Shown here: positions 22,512 to 24,810 of the stretch, in pieces
How positions within the stretch are numbered: the first letter of the stretch is position 1
How the letters are laid out: each line of letters begins with the position of its first letter
NCBI GenBank assembly: GCA_039714575.1
Contig: JBDLJE010000031.1
Coordinates: forward strand, 1 to 24,810
Reading direction: 5' to 3'
Origin: Sulfonitrofixus sp039714575
GTDB taxonomy: Bacteria; Campylobacterota; Campylobacteria; Campylobacterales; Sulfurimonadaceae
DNA length: 24,810 bases
Notes under the pieces: model-generated
Database searches by the model: none
What the model saw: the letters and a program-made list of their open reading frames with translations, nothing else
What the model was told of the DNA's origin: nothing
Program-made: the position numbers and the translations under genes

Positions 22512-23419
22512 TGTTCAATCTTCTTTGCTGTAAATTTTATATAGATCGCCAGTGATATCAGCAGAAGCGACACACTTCCGACAATATAGACGGCATTGAT
22601 CAGCTTGTCAGGTTCTGTCATAGCGAACTTGAAGACCAGCATCAAAGCCTCGATAGAGAGGGCGATGATAATGGAGCCTAAAAAGCGTACCATTGTCTTG
22701 TGCGGGTCAGCACTGCTCTGGTTCTCAGAGTGACGACCCAAAACCTCCTCTTCAAAGAGGGTCTTCACCAGATCGAAGATGGCAAGGGCCAAAGTCAAGA
22801 GGATGGTCGCACTGAAGATCTCGTTGATCTCGACAGTGTGAAAATCAACACCTTGCGAAAAGAAGTAGCCGACCCCTTTTAAGAAGAGCAGCAGTGCGAC
22901 CATTGCCAACACCAGAGTAAACGCAGCGTAGCCGATACGGAAAAAACGTCCCGAGACCGACTCCATCGCCATAGGATGGGCAATTTTCAGAACCGCACTA
23001 AGCGGCATATCCAGACAGGCGACATACTTGATCTCACCATGTTCATTGAAGATCGGTTTTGAGGCGGTGATCGTCAGCTCTTGCGTAATAAGTGATGGAT
23101 ATGGGTCGGTGATGGTACAGCGCTTCTCTTTCATAGCACGGTAGTAGTAGGCACGGTTAGAACGGCGCTGTCCTATACAGGTGTCCGTGTGCGAACCGTC
23201 AGCAAGATAGGTCGGTGTGATCTGATCGCCCTTTTCGTTGAGCAGGTAGACCCCTTCACAACCTTGCAGGTCACCCATGATCTTGCGCAGTCGATCCATA
23301 ACCGACTTCTCAGAGATAGAAGGAAGGTTGTTCGGCAAATTTTTTGAAAAAAGATAACAGAAGTAGGCACGTGCCTGTGTTCGGCTTTCTGCATAATGCT
23401 GCATGTCACGTGTTAACAT
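22508..23419 (-). CDS. PDC-sensor-domain membrane protein
   Basis: The start was set at ATG 23419, 7-8 nt after an AAAGGGAG site; the open frame extends 93 codons further but into waaC. The 303-aa protein begins with a PDC/Cache-like sensory domain (about residues 10-155): GDLQGCEGVYLLNEKGDQIT, RSNRAYYYRAMKEKRCTITD, ITASKPIFNEHGEIKYVACL. Four membrane helices follow (IGYAAFTLVLAMVALLLFL, FSATILLTLALAIFDLV, IIIALSIEALMLVF, IVGSVSLLLISLAIYI). No enzymatic or signalling output domain is present, and no transmembrane helix precedes the PDC domain, which is unusual. It heads the his-prmA-ftsH-pss run. The ligand and output are unknown. Confidence 0.82.
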   Translation of the reverse strand: MLTRDMQHYAESRTQARAYFCYLFSKNLPNNLPSISEKSVMDRLRKIMGDLQGCEGVYLLNEKGDQITPTYLADGSHTDTCIGQRRSNRAYYYRAMKEKRCTITDPYPSLITQELTITASKPIFNEHGEIKYVACLDMPLSAVLKIAHPMAMESVSGRFFRIGYAAFTLVLAMVALLLFLKGVGYFFSQGVDFHTVEINEIFSATILLTLALAIFDLVKTLFEEEVLGRHSENQSSADPHKTMVRFLGSIIIALSIEALMLVFKFAMTEPDKLINAVYIVGSVSLLLISLAIYIKFTAKKIEQ

Positions 23420-23471
23420 TGTCACTCCCTTTATGTCTGCAATAGCACTTATCAGCGCTTTAAAATACGCG

Positions 23472-23533
23472 ATTATAGCCAAGAGTCCGTTAACATTTGG
23501 TTTATGGGCACCTAATGCGCCTTTGGCTATAGT
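23472..23533. promoter_or_regulatory. divergent promoters within an inverted repeat
   Basis: TATAGCCAA (23474-23482) and TTGGCTATA (23523-23531) form a perfect 9-bp inverted repeat 40 bp apart. Each half contains a -10: TATAAT on the minus strand (23477-23472) for the PDC gene and TATAGT on the plus strand (23528-23533) for waaC. The minus promoter gives a leader of about 45 nt. The plus promoter would start transcription at or next to the waaC ATG. Confidence 0.5.
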
Positions 23534-23539
23534 GTCATT

Positions 23540-24544
23540 ATGAATAAAAAGCCCCTGCGCATCGCACTTGTCAGACTCACTGCCCTCGGTGACATCATCA
23601 ACGGCACCATCGTGTTGCAGCTCATCAAAAAGCACTACCCAAACGCCCGGATCGTGTGGTTTTGCGAAGAGGCTTTTGCCCCAATACTGCAGGCACATCC
23701 CGACCTAGAAAACGTCTACGCCGTACCGATAAAACGTATTAAAAAAGAGAAAGACCTGACCCTCTTAAAAGAGACGATAAGAGAGCTTAAAGCCTCGGGG
23801 CCGTTTGACAAGATCATCGACATGCAGGGGCTCATAAAGTCTGCTGTCGTCGCCCGCTTTATCGGCAAAGAGGTCCACGGTTTTGACAGTGCTTCTGCGA
23901 GAGAGTCCGTCGCTTCATGGCTGTATAAGACAAGTTCGAACATCCCTTACGAAGAGAACGTCATTCGACGCAATATCAACGTTGTCGCAGATGCTCTGGA
24001 ATTCAATGTCAGCAACGATGAGATCCTTGCCAAAAAGCCCTGCTTCGCTTCTCAAGACAAACCTGCTTTCCTCTCATCTTCAACAAAAAACGTTGCCTTC
24101 ATCATCGGGGCTTCATGGCCCTCAAAAGAGTACCCCCAAGATAAGTTCGTCGAACTCTGCTTTGCCCTGGAGAGTTACAACTGCCTTCTGATCTGGGGAG
24201 GTGAGCAAGAAAAAGAGTATGCCGACTTTATCGCAGAACGTGCCTCCAACGCCACAATCGCACCCAAGCTCTCTTTGGCTGAACTAAGAGCCGTTGTAGA
24301 GCATTGCGACCTCACTATCGGCAACGATACCGGCCCTACCCACCTGGCATGGGCTCTGAACCGTCCCTCCATCACGCTCTTCGGCCCGACTAACACCAGA
24401 ATGATCTATGAGACCCCGATCAACCTTGCCTGCGAGTCAGACTCCAGCGTCGACATCAACAAGATCGACAAACAGGACTTCTCCATCCAGACTATCCCTG
24501 TCGATGAGATCATATCCAAAGCCAAAAAGCTGCTGGAGCAATAA
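23540..24544 (+). CDS. waaC: lipopolysaccharide heptosyltransferase I
   Basis: This 334-aa GT-B glycosyltransferase (family GT9) adds the first L-glycero-D-manno-heptose to Kdo of the lipooligosaccharide inner core, on the cytosolic face of the inner membrane. Key motifs are RIALVRLTALGDIINGTIVL at the N-terminus, VWFCEEAFAPIL, FDKIIDMQGLIKSA, IGASWPSKEYP (the start of the nucleotide-sugar domain), LIWGGEQEKEYAD, and LTIGNDTGPTHLAWALNRPS followed by ITLFGPTN. The length is normal. No ribosome-binding site precedes the ATG and a TATAGT ends six bases upstream, so the message may be leaderless. An operon partner to the right is not visible. Confidence 0.93.
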   Translation: MNKKPLRIALVRLTALGDIINGTIVLQLIKKHYPNARIVWFCEEAFAPILQAHPDLENVYAVPIKRIKKEKDLTLLKETIRELKASGPFDKIIDMQGLIKSAVVARFIGKEVHGFDSASARESVASWLYKTSSNIPYEENVIRRNINVVADALEFNVSNDEILAKKPCFASQDKPAFLSSSTKNVAFIIGASWPSKEYPQDKFVELCFALESYNCLLIWGGEQEKEYADFIAERASNATIAPKLSLAELRAVVEHCDLTIGNDTGPTHLAWALNRPSITLFGPTNTRMIYETPINLACESDSSVDINKIDKQDFSIQTIPVDEIISKAKKLLEQ

Positions 24545-24598
24545 CCGCGGTTAGCCGTCACATTATCTCCACACTCTTTTTATCAATAATACGTTAAC

Positions 24599-24652
24599 TA
24601 AACCACTCTGCACTGAAAGTACAGAGGTTTATATTGTGGACTAAAAGTCCAC
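24599..24652 (+). terminator. two hairpins after waaC
   Basis: The first pairs CTCTGCACT (24606-24614) with AGTACAGAG (24618-24626) with one mismatch, and flanking TAAAC and GTTTA extend it. The second is a perfect GTGGACT (24636-24642) and AGTCCAC (24646-24652) stem around AAA, followed by TTTCTTCC. Together they probably end the waaC transcript. Confidence 0.55.
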
Positions 24653-24669
24653 TTTCTTCCTTAGTCGTC

Positions 24670-24690
24670 ATCCCAAACTTGATTTGGGAT
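24670..24690. repeat. ATCCCAAA palindrome, repeat-like
   Basis: ATCCCAAA and TTTGGGAT pair perfectly around CTTGA within CGTCATCCCAAACTTGATTT. Similar GTCATCCC...GGGATCC palindromes occur widely as dispersed intergenic repeats; membership in such a family is inferred from memory. The remaining sequence to 24810 is very AT-rich and I see no gene in it. Confidence 0.5.
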
Positions 24691-24810
24691 CCACTTGGAA
24701 TGTCCCCAATTAACTAGACAGATTTTTAATTGGTTAATTAGATAAAATTAATAATATTAATCAAACTTAAATACATTGATTTGCATACAAGGCATATACC
24801 TATATTAAAA

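Noticed and set aside
23420..23698. N-terminal extension of the PDC protein to 23698
   Set aside because: It overlaps the start of waaC on the other strand, lacks a ribosome-binding site, and the internal ATG at 23419 has a good one.
24545..24810. Possible gene or insertion sequence at the right edge
   Set aside because: Only short frames and palindromes are seen; the sequence is very AT-rich and no protein-like frame was found.

Overview
The window looks like a chromosomal stretch from a Campylobacterota bacterium (Epsilonproteobacteria), probably close to Sulfurimonas or its relatives. The main support is the run pssA, Psd-like membrane protein, ftsH, prmA, which I recall as a conserved order in Campylobacter. 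The compact overlapping operons, moderate GC and T-rich promoters with a strong -10 and a poor -35 also fit. The genus is an inference. I saw no rRNA, tRNA or CRISPR array.

Left flank (1-1500) is accessory DNA. On the minus strand there is a start-less RHS core fragment that runs off the window. Upstream of it lies an AT-rich HEAT-repeat gene, whose start overlaps the stop of a short basic, Cys-rich reading frame. This resembles a polymorphic-toxin orphan module: toxin tail, immunity gene, displaced RHS cassette. Next to it are a gutted REP-associated transposase and two exact 61-bp tandem repeats. A cytoplasmic ankyrin-repeat protein follows (1513-3000).

Positions 3000-8606 hold a large predicted outer-membrane protein (HExxH metallopeptidase, propeller-like middle, beta-barrel), a small periplasmic cytochrome c, an unrecognised 113-aa protein and serB, all on the minus strand, then metF on the plus strand. 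Related long hairpins sit directly after the stop codons of the 939-aa gene and of the cytochrome gene.

Positions 8710-13475 carry three tandem paralogous Sel1-repeat lipoproteins in one operon. Besides the Sel1 helices they share a Cys pair near the N-terminus and a Cys-bounded C-terminal domain.

Positions 13500-16990 are the most unusual part. serS is intact, but a second, diverged copy of its last 81 codons lies 1.9 kb downstream, next to pssA. Between the two are an AT-rich BspA-like (DUF285) lipoprotein gene and a start-less coding remnant. Arginine codon use changes within serS. The simplest reading is that foreign DNA entered serS, supplied a new 3' end and left the old 3' end stranded.

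Positions 16999-23419 form a tightly packed minus-strand run: PDC-sensor membrane protein, hisH, hisA, prmA, ftsH, Psd-like protein, pssA. It combines histidine biosynthesis, ribosomal-protein methylation, membrane proteolysis and phospholipid synthesis. Divergent from it is waaC (heptosyltransferase I), which may be transcribed without a leader. The right edge is a gene-free stretch with three palindromes.
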